Of a stretch of 64,000 nucleotides of DNA, positions 1-11,320 are shown piece after piece. Both the position numbers and the translations under genes were made by a program. Numbering within the stretch: the stretch's first letter is position 1; each line of letters opens with the position of its first letter. The notes below the pieces were generated by a model that saw only the letters and a program-made list of their open reading frames with translations, searched no databases and was not told the DNA's origin. The DNA is from Gillisia marina (GTDB taxonomy: Bacteria; Bacteroidota; Bacteroidia; Flavobacteriales; Flavobacteriaceae): contig NZ_AJLT01000013.1 in NCBI RefSeq assembly GCF_000258765.1, forward strand, positions 23,927-87,926, read 5' to 3'.

Positions 1-491
1 GTTCCGCTAGGTTGCAACGAGATTTGGTAAGTAAATTCCCCAATGTATCTATTATAGATTTGAGACAGGTATATACAGTGGTTGAAGATATCTTGGATAA
101 GGTATCATGGATTATCAATTTTATGGCATTTTTCAGTATCCTCACAGGGATTATTGTTTTAATTGGATCTGTGCGCACCAGTAAATATCAACGAATTAAA
201 GAAAGTGTGTTGCTCCGGACCTTAGGCGCAAAGAATAAGCAAATCCTAACTATCACCGCATTGGAATATCTCTTTTTAGGGATTCTAGGAAGTCTGGTAG
301 GAATTCTTTTGGCATTGGTTAGCAGTCTATTATTGGCTGTATTTGTTTTCAAAGAACCATTTGTACCATCGGTAATCCCTTTCTTAATATTTATCCCGGG
401 AATTTCATTATCGGTTTTAGCAATTGGATTAAGCAACATTCGAGAAGTGCTGAAGAGTTCACCTTTAGAAGTGCTTAGAAAAACCGTTTAA
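1..491 (+). CDS. FtsX/MacB-like ABC transporter permease, C-terminal part
   Basis: The reading frame is open to the left edge of the window, so only the last ~160 residues are visible. They hold three hydrophobic segments and the loop motif ESVLLRTLGAKNKQI after the first one. That motif is typical of the C-terminal FtsX core of MacB/YbbP-type permeases, which act in the inner membrane as mechanotransmission ABC transporters rather than classical importers. The final SSPLEVLRKTV tail also fits this family. The partner ATPase would lie upstream, outside the window. Substrate unknown. Confidence 0.8.
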   Translation, partial: SARLQRDLVSKFPNVSIIDLRQVYTVVEDILDKVSWIINFMAFFSILTGIIVLIGSVRTSKYQRIKESVLLRTLGAKNKQILTITALEYLFLGILGSLVGILLALVSSLLLAVFVFKEPFVPSVIPFLIFIPGISLSVLAIGLSNIREVLKSSPLEVLRKTV

Positions 492-827
492 TAACTGGTC
501 TATTTAGATATGTTATATAATGCTGCTCAAGGCTTTTCTTTATATGAAACAGCCATTGGTTAATCTATTTCTTAAAGTAACAGGCATATATGAATTAAGT
601 GAGTGAAATTAAAATAGTATCTTTAATAAGATGGCAATTTCAGATTTCAGATCACATCTTCGACTTTAATTTTTCTGAATAGGCATTGAAGATAAAGTGT
701 CCTAGAATTAGGTTTTTACAGCTATTCTTCGGAAATATTTTAAAGGATGTATTTTAGAGAAAATCTTATTATTAATAACTGGAAATAATTATTGTTTTAT
801 AAAATTCAATAAATCAAAACATCAGGT
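492..827. other. intergenic, no gene seen
   Basis: About 336 bp of AT-rich DNA between the permease and the acyl-CoA dehydrogenase. No open frame with coding character, no clear terminator and no tRNA-like fold was seen. It presumably carries the promoter of the acyl-CoA dehydrogenase, but no convincing TAnnTTTG element was found near position 828. Confidence 0.5.
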
Positions 828-2028
828 ATGTTACAAAATGTCTTATTAGCGCGCGAAATATATTCCTCGGAAGAACATAAAATGACCAAAAAAATGATTC
901 AGGATTTCATTAATAATGAAATTATAGATCAACAAGATGAATGGGAGAAAAATGGAATGGTAAGCCGAGCAATTTGGGAACGTGCCGGAGAATTGGGGTT
1001 GCTTTGTATTGACATTCCGGAAGAACATGGTGGCGGTGGATTAGATTTCAGCTTTAGCGCCTTATTCATAGAGGAATTGGGAAGAAATGGGGTTAGCGGA
1101 CCGGGTTTCTCATTACATTCAGATGTTGTTGCTCCCTATCTCTTAAAGTATGGATCTGAATCCCAAAAACAAAAATACCTCCCTCCAATGGCTGCAGGTA
1201 AAATGATCACATCCCTTGGGATGACAGAGCCAAATTGTGGTAGTGACCTTCAGGCTATTACAACCAACGCGGTAGACAAAGGAGATCATTATTTGGTGAA
1301 TGGGCAGAAAACCTTCATCACAAATGGTTATATGAGCGATATGTGTATAGTAGCTGTAAAAACCAAACCAGGAACAGAAAAAGAAGGTGTGTCTCTATTA
1401 ATCATAGAAAGCGATGCTGAAGGTTTTGAAAAGGGTTTACCGCTAAAAAAAAATAGGGATGAAAGCTCAGGATACCAGTGAGTTGTTTTTTGATAATGTA
1501 AAAGTTCCAAAAGAAAATTTATTAGGAGAAGAAGGAGCGGGATTTAAAATTATGATGAAAGAATTAGCCAGAGAGCGTTTAATAGTGGCACTCAATGCGA
1601 TTGGTGGGGCAGAAGGAGCCATTGAAAAAACTATTGAATACACCACTACAAGAACAGCTTTTAAGCAACCTATTGCTAAATTCCAAAACACGCAATTTAA
1701 ACTGGCCGAGTGTGCTACACAATTACAAGTTCATCAAGCATTTTTAGATCGTTGTACTCTTTTGTTAGCAGATAATAAACTAACTGCAGAAAGTGCTTCC
1801 ATGGCAAAATATTCTGCCACAGAAATGCACAATAAAGTAGTAGATGAATGCCTACAGTTATTTGGCGGCTATGGCTATATGTGGGATTATCCAATTGCCC
1901 GAATGTATGCAGATAATAGAGTTGCCAGAATTTATGCCGGTACCAATGAGATCATGAAAGTATTAATAGCTCGTGGGTTGTTTAAAGAATTATTTCAGGA
2001 AATGAAAAAAGCAAAAAGAAATCAGTAA
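828..2028 (+). CDS. acyl-CoA dehydrogenase (one frameshift as read)
   Basis: Flavoprotein of the acyl-CoA dehydrogenase family, which introduces the alpha-beta double bond in acyl-CoA oxidation and passes electrons to ETF. As read it splits near residue 209. Dropping one A from the A9 run at 1445-1453 joins both halves into ~399 aa, the normal family length. Visible motifs are MTEPNCGSDL (FAD/substrate loop), the LPLKKIGMKAQDTS joint restored by the correction, LFGGYGYMWDYP and RIYAGTNEIMK. The G in YAGTNE, with a Glu in KELARERL, suggests the catalytic base sits as in long-chain/isovaleryl-type enzymes rather than in the medium-chain position. That assignment is inference; the exact substrate is unknown. 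Confidence 0.88.
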
Positions 2029-2473
2029 ATCCATTATGTATAATTCTACTAATATGTTCTGCGTGGAATTTATCCTGAGCGTAGTCGAAGCCTAACTTTG
2101 CTTTGGTAAAAGCGAAGTTAACAACACAAAGCCTTTTGTTCTTTTCTTCTCCAATGTTTTTTTAAAAATGTAATGAAACCCATAGGTTCACGAGCTCCTA
2201 TTTAATAAAATAGGAGTGGGGCGAGTAAATAAGCTTTTCCCGAAGCGGTCCTGAGCTTGTCGAAGGATAAGAGCGAAGTGGGAATGTGTGTGGAATGACT
2301 TGAGTATTTAATTGCTTTAATTCAATATGTTAATGTGTTATTGAAAAGTCCTATAATTATTCAATTAAAGTAGGAAATTAGATGTTTAAATTTATCAATG
2401 TGTTAAATACCATCAAGGTTTAACAAATGAAGTTTTAATAGGTAAATTTGATGTTAGAGAAAAATAGATTAAT
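2029..2473. other. intergenic at left edge of accessory island, with short repeats
   Basis: About 445 bp without a gene. It carries two copies of a short element also found elsewhere in the window: CCTGAGCGTAGTCGAAGC near 2074 and CCTGAGCTTGTCGAAGG near 2250, both in the same orientation. Between them are GC-richer stretches unlike the DNA that follows. Beyond about 2290 the sequence becomes markedly AT-rich, which looks like the left boundary of the island. No integrase, tRNA or direct-repeat attachment site was recognised. Confidence 0.5.
2443..2450 (+). promoter_or_regulatory. candidate -7 promoter element for the first NTPase gene
   Basis: TAAATTTG matches the Bacteroidota -7 consensus TAnnTTTG and lies 23 bp before the ATG at 2474. 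There is no clear TTG -33 element at the usual spacing (the region reads GGTTTAAC), so this is only a plausible start site with a very short leader. Confidence 0.35.
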
Positions 2474-5400
2474 ATGGGAGAAGATACTTTAATTATCAAA
2501 TTCTTAAAAAGAGTATGGTATTTAATTGAATATTGGTGGACAAGGTTTGTAGATTATAGATTTAAAAAGTCAATATTTTCTATTTTATTAAAATGGTTTA
2601 GCATAAGTTTAATTGCTGAATTAGGAAAAGTTGGTGTGGACTTAATTTTTGATGATGTATATGAAATTATCGAAATTAATTTTGGTGCTAATTGGGAATT
2701 ATTTGCTAAAATAATACTAGATGGATTTTTGGGTGGTTTTACAATTGGATATCATTGGGTTTCTATACTAATAAAAGTCTACTTAATAAGCTTATTTGCA
2801 ATTCTTGAATATAAAAAGATAAATGATGGAAATGTAGGTCGTCAATTCATCTTGAAAAATATTCAATTTTGGAAGTGGAATTGGAATGTATTAATTGATA
2901 TTAACGCAGAATTTAATTTTCTGAAGGTTGTACATAATTACTCAAATATAGAATGGGAACCTACAGATGAGTGGTTTTTAGATATAAATAGAAATGAATT
3001 ATCTTCAATTAGAAAAAAAATATAATAAAGACTTACATATTAAAAGTAAAGTTGAAGAAGATATATTGTCTAGTATAAGACTTTCTCAAAATCAACTCCA
3101 TAAATTAAAAGAAAAAGTTAATGATACTATAAATGGTGTTCTTCAATTAGATACTGAAATTGATGAACTATTCAAAGTAAATACAAAACAAGATGTATTG
3201 GTATTAGATGAAAACTCTGATGTTTATAAAGAATTTAATTCTCTAAAAGATAGTTTATCAACGCATAAAACTAACTTACAAGAGTTAAATGTATTAATTG
3301 AAAACAACAAAATTGAAGATGTAAAAACTTATGTCATTCAAGACCTATTAGAAGTTTCATTTGATGTAGATATTCTTAATCAAATAATAGATGAAAACAG
3401 ATTAAAACTATTCCTTAAAAAAGAAGATGATGGAGAAGTTTTTACAGTAAACCAAAAAAGGAGTAGTTATAATTTTGTTTATAAAACTTACAGAGCAATA
3501 GACGATTTATTGTATTTTATTTTTCAAATAGAAATATTTAGAAATAAAATTTTTCATAATTTTTACATTGTTCAAGCAAAAGCCGGAATTGGGAAAACCC
3601 ATTTTTCAATAAATTTAGAAAGAATACTTTCAGATGAAAATTTTAAAACTATTATTCTAAAAGGCTCTTCGTTTAGTGGTCAGAATAATTTACAGATTGC
3701 CTTTAAAAAGATTTTAGAACTACCAGTCACTATTACCTTTGAGAATACACTTTCTAAAATTAATAGTTTTTCAGAAAAATTTAATACTAAAACTATCATA
3801 ATTATAGACGGTATTAATGAGACTACAAATTTATTACAAGGTTTTAGTAATATTTGGACTGAAAACCTTGAGGCATTGTGCAATAGGATACATCAATATA
3901 ATAATCTTGTTTTAGTTATTACTTGTAGAGAAACCTATCTAAAAAAAATAAATCTCAATAACGGTTTTGATAAAAACATATACCAACTTGAAGGGTTTGA
4001 AGACGATCTAAAAAGATTAGAAGCAATTGAAAATTACTTTGAGGAATATAAAATTATTTGCAATGACGTTCGAAGAGATAATCCTAATCTAGACTTTTTT
4101 GAGCTACCCCTAATTCTTGGTGTTTTTTGTGAAATGACAAATTCAGAAAAATTAGATCCCAAAACTATACAATTAGGACAATATACTTATGAAGAAATAC
4201 TACAGTTATTTGTAGATAAACAAAGTGAAAAAGTTGCAAGCTTACTGGATAGACCATCGAAAACACCAATTTTAAACGCAATAGATCGTTCATCAGGAAA
4301 ATTTAAAACTGAATTAGATGCCTCTTTAGATTTTGATGAATTTTTGGCAGTAACGGACAATAAATCTATCGATGATATATTTGAGTCAAAATCAATTGGA
4401 ATTAAACTACTTGATGAAGAATTATTGTTTTTAAAAGAATACTTACCTGGTTATTCAGAAGAAAGAGTGCTCCATCTTTTTCAAAACATAGGAGGATATT
4501 TAATTGCTAAAAATATTTTAAATGAATTTCCGAAAGCAAAAGATTTAGTAGATTCAGATTATTATAAAACTTATTTAAATTACAGTTCTAATGAAGACGA
4601 AAATAAAACACACCAATTAGCTACAGATATTTTAAAATTCTTAGTGATAGGTTATTCAAGAAAAAAAAGAGGATTTACTTAATTATACTAAAGATCAATT
4701 AGTTGTTAATTATACTTGGGAATTTTTATTTCAAAACCCAGAAATTGAAGAAAAAGAAGATATTGCTAGAAAATTAAAACCATTTCTTAAAAATAAAGTA
4801 GGATGGGAAGGACTTTTAGATAGGTCAATGAGAAATTTTGTAAATCCAAAGAGCTCATTTAATATGTTTTTCATTTCCCATCAATTAAAAGAATTACCTC
4901 AATTTCAATTTGATTTCATATGGACAAAGTTTGTTTTTGATCGATGGATTACTTGGGGTGAATTTTTTGATGAATTTTTTGAAGACAATGATAAAATTGA
5001 AGAGAATAAAGAAGAAACTATACTCTTAAAGTTAGAACTAGTTATTTGGCTTTTAGAAACAACTTCGAGAAACTTTAGAGATAAAGCAACTCTTGTTTTG
5101 TTAGATTATTCTACTCAAAACCCACAATTCATCTTTAGAAAAGTTGTTGAGTATTCAAGCGTATCTAGACCTTATATATTTGAGCGTTTAACAGCTATTT
5201 GTTATGGAGTTTGTTTAAGAAAACAAAATGACACCGATTTTATAAATGGATTGTTTAAAGAACAAATTAGCTCTATATACAATCTTCAATTTGGTAATGA
5301 ACCAACAGCACCTACATATAATTACATTGCAATAGACAGTTTAAAACACATTGTAGATTTAGCATTATACAAAGGTGTCTTTACTCTAGAAGAACAAGAA

Positions 5401-6669
5401 TTAATATTATTAAAAAACTACAATTTTAATCCTGTAGAGCAATGGCAAGAAACAACAGAAGATCATACAAATTATGTAACCAGTATTGTTAATAGTTGGC
5501 ATAATAGTTCTAAATCAGATCCTCTTAGAGGAGATTTTGTGCATTATACAATTCCACGTCTACAAGAAAGAGGGGAAGCTGGACCTGGATATAGATTAAC
5601 AGCAACAGCTAACATTTATAAAAGAATTATTGAACTTGGATATATAACTGAAGATAAATTTGAGCCAATTGATAAAAAAGAAACTGATTTTTATTTTGGG
5701 AGTAAACCTTATGGTTTTGAAGGTAAAATAGATAGACTTGGTAAAAAATATTCTTGGATTTCATTTTTTGATTATGCAGGACATTTACTAAACCAAGGAT
5801 TACTTAATGTTTGGCATGGTGAAGAGGGAGAGAGAACCTATAATAGGTTAGGAGATGTTGAAATTGAAGTAAGTAATCCGAAACCAGTAATTTTAGGTGA
5901 AAAGCTTTTTGTTTTTGATATGTTATACCATAAAAGCGTAAAAGAATCTTGGACAAAAAAACCGCTTTATGAAGAATCTAAATTAATATGGAATCAAGAT
6001 TTTAAAGAAGGAAACTTTACTTTAGTAAAAGGATATTTAGAGCAAAGACCTAATAAATCTTATGATGTACGTACTTTTCTATTAATTGAATCCTTCTTAG
6101 TCAAGAAAGATGAAATACAAGGAAACGAACAAAGTATTATAAATCAAGAATTTGATTGGAATCATGATTTACACACAAACGATCACTTAAGTAATGTTTA
6201 TTTTGGTGAATTATATTGGGCAGATAACATTCCTGAAGTTGTAATAAACCAGGAAACTATTCCAACCTTAAATGCTCAGGGAAAAATAGAACGAAGAGTT
6301 TATACTATAGAGGCGACAAATACTGAATTTATGTGGGAATCAGATTCTGATATTTTCAAAACACTTAGAGGTAATATTCCTTCTCCAAATATAGGTAAGT
6401 ATTTAAAGTTGAAATCAGATGCTGAAAATTTTCAAATTTTAGATAAAAAAGGAAGTTTGGCTTTTAAATCATTTGAGTTTGAAAAACCCGATTTAATCAA
6501 ACAAGAAATAGATTATTTAAGAACAGATTTATTAAAAAAATATATGGATGAAAATGGTTTTGTATTAATGTATCAAATAAAACAGCATACCTATGATAGA
6601 ATAACAGGAAAAGGTAATGGTGATTTTAGAGGTATGCAATTTTTCTTTCCTCATTTAAACAATAAATAA
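2474..6669 (+). CDS. large Avs-like STAND NTPase with hydrophobic N-terminus (two frameshifts as read), putative defence protein
   Basis: As read this is three frames (2474-3025, 2994-4682, 4828-6669). Removing one A from each A8 run at 3013-3020 and 4661-4668 gives one continuous protein of ~1,397 aa. The 145 bp between frames two and three then also becomes coding. Order: hydrophobic helices within residues ~35-110; a charged, probably coiled region ~180-290; Walker A AKAGIGKTHF near 370; Walker B IIIIDGINE near 445; sensor-like VITCRETY near 485; PLILGVFCE near 545; then a long C-terminal region with DRLGKKYSWISFF near 1090. The DGINE and GKKYSW motifs resemble those I recall in Avs/AVAST-type antiviral STAND proteins. 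Family and defence role are inferred; the N-terminal module would be the effector. DNA is more AT-rich than the flanks, suggesting transfer. A second large NTPase follows 122 bp downstream. Confidence 0.7.
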
Positions 6670-6791
6670 ACTATCCAAAATGGATAGGTGATTAAAATAT
6701 TTTGGAGAATATAATTAAATGAGACCATCAAGAAATGCATTACAAAAGAATTTTATAATATAAATTTTTAATCTAAATAATATAGAAAAAT

Positions 6792-9700
6792 ATGTCAGGA
6801 CGATTACAATTGATAGAACAAAAGCTATTAGCTATTGATGGAGCTGGGTTTCAAAATCTTTGTGACACATACTTGACCATGAGAGAGAATGAATATTCAA
6901 GTTTGAATCGTACTGGAAGTCAATTAGGAAAGTTGAAAACAATAATTGGTACACCAGATTCATTTATGAGAATATCTGGTAATAAATTGGCTTACATTGA
7001 ATATACAACACAAGCGACAGTAATAGTCAAAAAAATAAAAGAGGATATTGACAAGTGTTGGATGAATCTAAAACTGGTGTTGAAACAAATGAAGTCCATA
7101 AAATAATTGTATGTTTTAATAGTAGACTTAAAGTTTCTGAAGAGACTTCGTTACAAAAGTATGCATCGAAAAAAAAAGGTAAATCTAGAATTAATAGGCA
7201 TTGATACTATTGCTTTAGATATTATGTCTAAATATTATTCTTTAGCAAGAGACTTTCTTGAAATATCTTTAGATACTGGGCAAATATTGCCATTTGATGT
7301 TTTCATAAGTGAGTATAACAACAAAGCCAATCAATTATCTACACCATTAGATAACTTGTTTTTTCATAGAAAATTAGAGCTCGACAGTATTCAAACTATA
7401 TTAAATTCAAAAAATTTATTGATATTATCTGGAGCAGCAGGAGTTGGTAAAACAAAGATTGGAATAGAAGCCATTAATGTTTTTAAAAATGAAAACCCTT
7501 CATATATATCTTATGTAATTGCAAAAAAAAGATGTTGATATTTATGAGGATTTAAAAATTCAATTGAAAGTGGATAAAAACTATATACTTTTGATTGATG
7601 ACGCTAATAGACAATTACCAAACCTATCACAGATTTTTGGTTTTTTTAAATCAAAAAGAAAAGGAAATTTAAAGTTAATTATAACAGTTAGGAATTATGC
7701 TCTATCAGATATTTATAATTTAAGTCACGATTTTGATTTTGAAACTATAGATATACCAAAGTTTTCTGATGAAGAAATAATTGACATTCTAAAAAGTGAT
7801 TCATTTAAAATTATAAATAGTAAATACCAAAAAAAAGATTGTTCAAATTGCAGATGGAAATGCTCGCCTTGCTATTATGGGAGCTCGGTTAGCTTTAGAA
7901 AAGGAAATAGAATTTTTACTTGGAGATGTTGGAGACTTGTTCGAATCCTATTTTAAAAGCTATGCAATTGATTTTGATTTATTCTCAAATAAAGACTTAT
8001 TAAAGTCTTTGGCTCTTGTTTCATTTTTCTTCACTATTGATAGAGAAAACAGAAGTTTTATAAATAATATACTATTAGACTTCAATTTGGATTATTATAA
8101 ATTCAATGAAGCAATTGAATTATTGCACCAAAAGGAACTTGTAGAAATTCAATTTAATCATATTCGGATTTCAGAACAAGTAATGGCAACATATTTCTTC
8201 TATATAGTTTTCATAGGAGATGGATTATTGTCGTTTGAAACTCTACTGTTTAACTATTTTGAAACAGATAAATATCATATAAAGGATAGTATTATACCCG
8301 CAAATAATTCATTTGGTTATGAAAAGGTTTTATCTAAAATTAATCCTACAATAGACAAATATATCGTTACAAACAAAGATGATGAACCAAAATTATTAGA
8401 ATTTTTAGACGTTTTTTGGTTTTATAAACCAGATGTAACATTATCCTTCTTCTTAAATAAAGTTAACTTAATTGAAGAGCCTAAAAACCCTAAATATTCT
8501 GGGTTTTATGAAACCAATGATTTCGTTCATAGTAGAGAACAAACTTTAGATTATTTATCGCGGTTTTTTAGAAATTATAGCGATTCATTTATACCTTCCA
8601 TTGAACTAGGGTTTGAATATGTCAGGAAGCGACCTGAACATTTACCTGAATTTATAAGAAGAATTAGAGAAACTTTATTATTTGACGAACCAGATGAAAA
8701 ATATGCATATAAGAGGCAATCTACGTTCATAAATTTAATGAAAGAAAAAATTAAAGAAGGTTTTTATCATTACTCTGTTGCTTTCTTTGAACTAGCAAAA
8801 ACTTTTTTAAAACATTCATTCCATATTACACATGGTGGAAGAAAAAAATTCAATTACATTTTATGATTATCCAATTACAGATAGTAAAGAGATAAGAGAA
8901 ATCCGAAAAAATATCTGGGAAACTCTATTTTACTGTTTTAAAGAAAATAGAGGCGAGGTAGTGAAAGTTATAGATGAATATAAACCAGAATATAGAAATA
9001 GGAATCCTAAAATTATTGATTTTGACTTATCATTATTAATTCCATTTATTTCAGAACATTTTTCATCAAAATCTTTTAATGAAACCTGTGTCGTTAATGA
9101 TCTTATAAATTCATTAAATCGTGAAAAAGAAATTACAGATTTGTCATACCAAAAATTAGTATCAAAATTCAATACACTTGAATATAGAAACTTTAGAAAA
9201 ATTGACTGGAATAGATTGAGAGATAAAGATGAATATGACTATACAGATTGGAGAAAGTATGAAGAACTCAAAACGGAAAACCTAAAGAAAAATTTCACTT
9301 TTTCAGGTAGTGAAAATTTTAACTCATTTTTTGATTTGATTGAAAATATTTTAAAAGTTAGTAAGAATAGTAATTCACAAATTGAAAACTCAATTGATAT
9401 AATTATTTCTGAAAATTTCAAAAACAATAATGAAGTTGGATTCAGTTTACTTAAGCAGTATTTAGATAAAAACTATAATATAAGAACTTTATATAAAACC
9501 TTGTTTACAATAAATAATTCAACAAAGGAATGGTCCTTATCACTATGGGAATTATTAAAGAAATGGAGAAATGACAACAGTATTCATTGGAAATTAGATT
9601 CTTTAGTTAGACTACCAAAGGAACATATTGATAAATACTATTATAATGAGGCTTTAGACACTATACAAAGCATTAATAAACCTAGTTACTTGTATTTGGA

Positions 9701-10553
9701 TCAATTTACTAAATTTGATGTCATTAAAAAGGGCTTTTTAAAGAAAGTAATTAATATTATTTCTTTAAAAATTGAAAATGAATCAACTAGAATTACATTT
9801 TCAGACTATCCTTTCACTGATGGTTTAGATATTTTTATAGAAGATTATGCCCTTATAAAAAAATCTTATTTTCAACAATTTGAGTTTGGCAAAACAGGAT
9901 TGTCTTTTGATTACCAGAAAAAAGGATTTAAAAATTTTTACAATAAATATCCAAAATTTCTTTTAGACTTTTTCTCTCATTTTTATACCAAATATGATGT
10001 TCATAGAGATGTAAAAAGTCTTGATATATCATTTATTTGGGATAATCCAAAAGACACAATTAATATTGAAAATATAATAAAATTATTAATTGAAAAAGAA
10101 CAATATATTGGTCTTGGTGAGCATTCAGTATCGGCTTTATTTCATAGTCTAAAAAGCGATGAACAAAAGGAAAATGCCTTTGTTTTTATTAAAGGTTTTA
10201 TTACCAAAAATGCATTCGATAGTGATTATATTCAAATTATATTTGACACTGTAAAAGAGTGTTTAATTGAAAAGTATGAAGAATTACTTCATCATTTTTT
10301 TAATCTAAATTCTGCTTTAGATTTCTTTAAGAAAATTGACTGGATTGGAAATGCGGGAGTTCAAATGGGAGAAGTAATTTGGGGTGAACTTTATGCAAAA
10401 AAATGGACAAACCTTCTCGAAAGCGTTGATAAGTTTCATAATAAATTAGCCATTATTCCTATCAAAAGTCACATAAAGAGTAAGATTCAAGAGCAATATA
10501 GAAGAGCAGAATCTGAAAGAATGATGAAATTTATAATGCCAAATAGATTCTAA
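6792..10553 (+). CDS. large STAND NTPase with PD-(D/E)xK-like N-terminus (five frameshifts as read), putative defence protein
   Basis: As read this is five overlapping or abutting frames. Adding one T at 7058-7059 and removing one A from the runs at 7169-7177, 7523-7530, 7829-7836 and 8842-8848 yields one protein of ~1,252 aa. Residues 1-~150 carry GAGFQNLCDTYL, GTPDSF (PD at 55-56) and LAYIEYTTQ (Glu70), arranged like a PD-(D/E)xK nuclease core, although the usual lysine is replaced by T/Q. Walker A GAAGVGKTK lies near 215, Walker B ILLIDDAN near 264, the sensor-like IITVRNYA near 290, and IADGNARLAIMGARLA near 356, typical of STAND ATPases. The remaining ~850 residues are unrecognised, helix-rich and Asn/Lys/Phe-rich, and may sense a target. 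Nuclease and defence roles are inferred. It lies 122 bp after the other large NTPase. Confidence 0.68.
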
Positions 10554-10672
10554 ACGACCTCATAAAATTTTGGTAAAACAAGAGGTGAGTGGAGCGAACA
10601 TATTTTAGGGGTCTAGTAATATAGCATCTTAAGAGTTATAAGTATACAAGGGGTTTCAAAGCAATCTTAAGG

Positions 10673-10738
10673 CGTTACAATGTTTACTAAAATATAGTGT
10701 AACGAGCCGTAATTGTTTCCATCCCGAAGGATCGGGAT
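10673..10738. repeat. two adjacent perfect 7-bp hairpins
   Basis: Arms CGTTACA (10673-10679) and TGTAACG (10698-10704) enclose an 18-nt loop. Immediately after, ATCCCGA (10721-10727) and TCGGGAT (10732-10738) form a tight stem around AGGA. The second hairpin is followed by TGCAGCCTTGATTTTTTTG, so it could act as a plus-strand terminator, but it lies about 170 bp after the last gene. Confidence 0.45.
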
Positions 10739-11236
10739 TGTGCAGCCTTGATTTTTTTGTTTAGCTCACGTATTAATATTTTAGTGGAGTTCGTGAATCT
10801 CCTTTTTCGATTTCTTTTTTCATCAGGGAAAAGGAAAGAAATCAAATATTGGTAGTTACAATTTCAAATTTCCTTTCTAAGTGTTATTAAGCAGCTAAAA
10901 TCAAAAAAAGTTAAATTGAAAGACTATACGAGCAAGTGCTTAGACTATTTAAAACTGATTATCCAGTGGATGATAAGTTTTAGATACAGATTGAAGTCTA
11001 ATTGAAGTCTAAATTTTTCTTGAATTTTAAGCTGTTGCGGCAAACTCACGAGAATTGTCTAAAATTTTTTATTGCGTACATTTTTTATAGAATACGCGAT
11101 TTTTAAATGAATCTAAAAGCTTAGCTTTTTTTGTTTTCGTCAAAGCGGCTGACTCGGAAGCTTCGGAGGTGTTTACAAATAATTGTATCTAACTGCCAAA
11201 AGAATTTATAGTTCAGAAATATTTAAGAGCCTTCCA

Positions 11237-11320
11237 GCGATATGGCTTTGACATAATATCTATCGATATAGTCCTAACGGCCGATATCTGATATTATATC
11301 AAATAGCAGAGCTATACGCC
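11237..11320. repeat. long imperfect inverted repeat, possible structured RNA or eroded element
   Basis: The inner arms TTTGACATAATATC (11247-11260) and GATATTATATCAAA (11290-11303) pair with one mismatch. Outer arms GCGATATGGCT (11238-11248) and AGCTATACGCC (11310-11320) extend the stem with a bulge. The loop contains the palindrome TATCGATATA. The single inner mismatch would be a G-U pair if transcribed from the minus strand. No flanking target-site duplication was recognised. Confidence 0.45.

Noticed and set aside
188..439. Minus-strand frame opposite the permease, and similar antisense frames throughout (e.g. 8930-9172, 43604-43912, 59645-59887)
   Set aside because: They mirror well-supported genes, have no family pattern and show biased composition expected of shadow frames.
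6671..6687. CTATCC/GGATAG hairpin between the two NTPase genes as a terminator
   Set aside because: The stem is only 6 bp and lacks a following T-run, so it is too weak to call.
3013..8848. Phase variation of the defence genes by poly-A slippage
   Set aside because: Housekeeping genes in the same window show the same extra-A pattern, so the signal is not specific to the island; sequencing or assembly error is simpler.
2474..10553. Eight separate small genes in the island
   Set aside because: Every junction is a one-base shift (seven in total, six of them in A runs), the inter-frame sequence becomes coding after correction, and the joined motifs (e.g. IADGNARLAIMGARLA) match STAND proteins.
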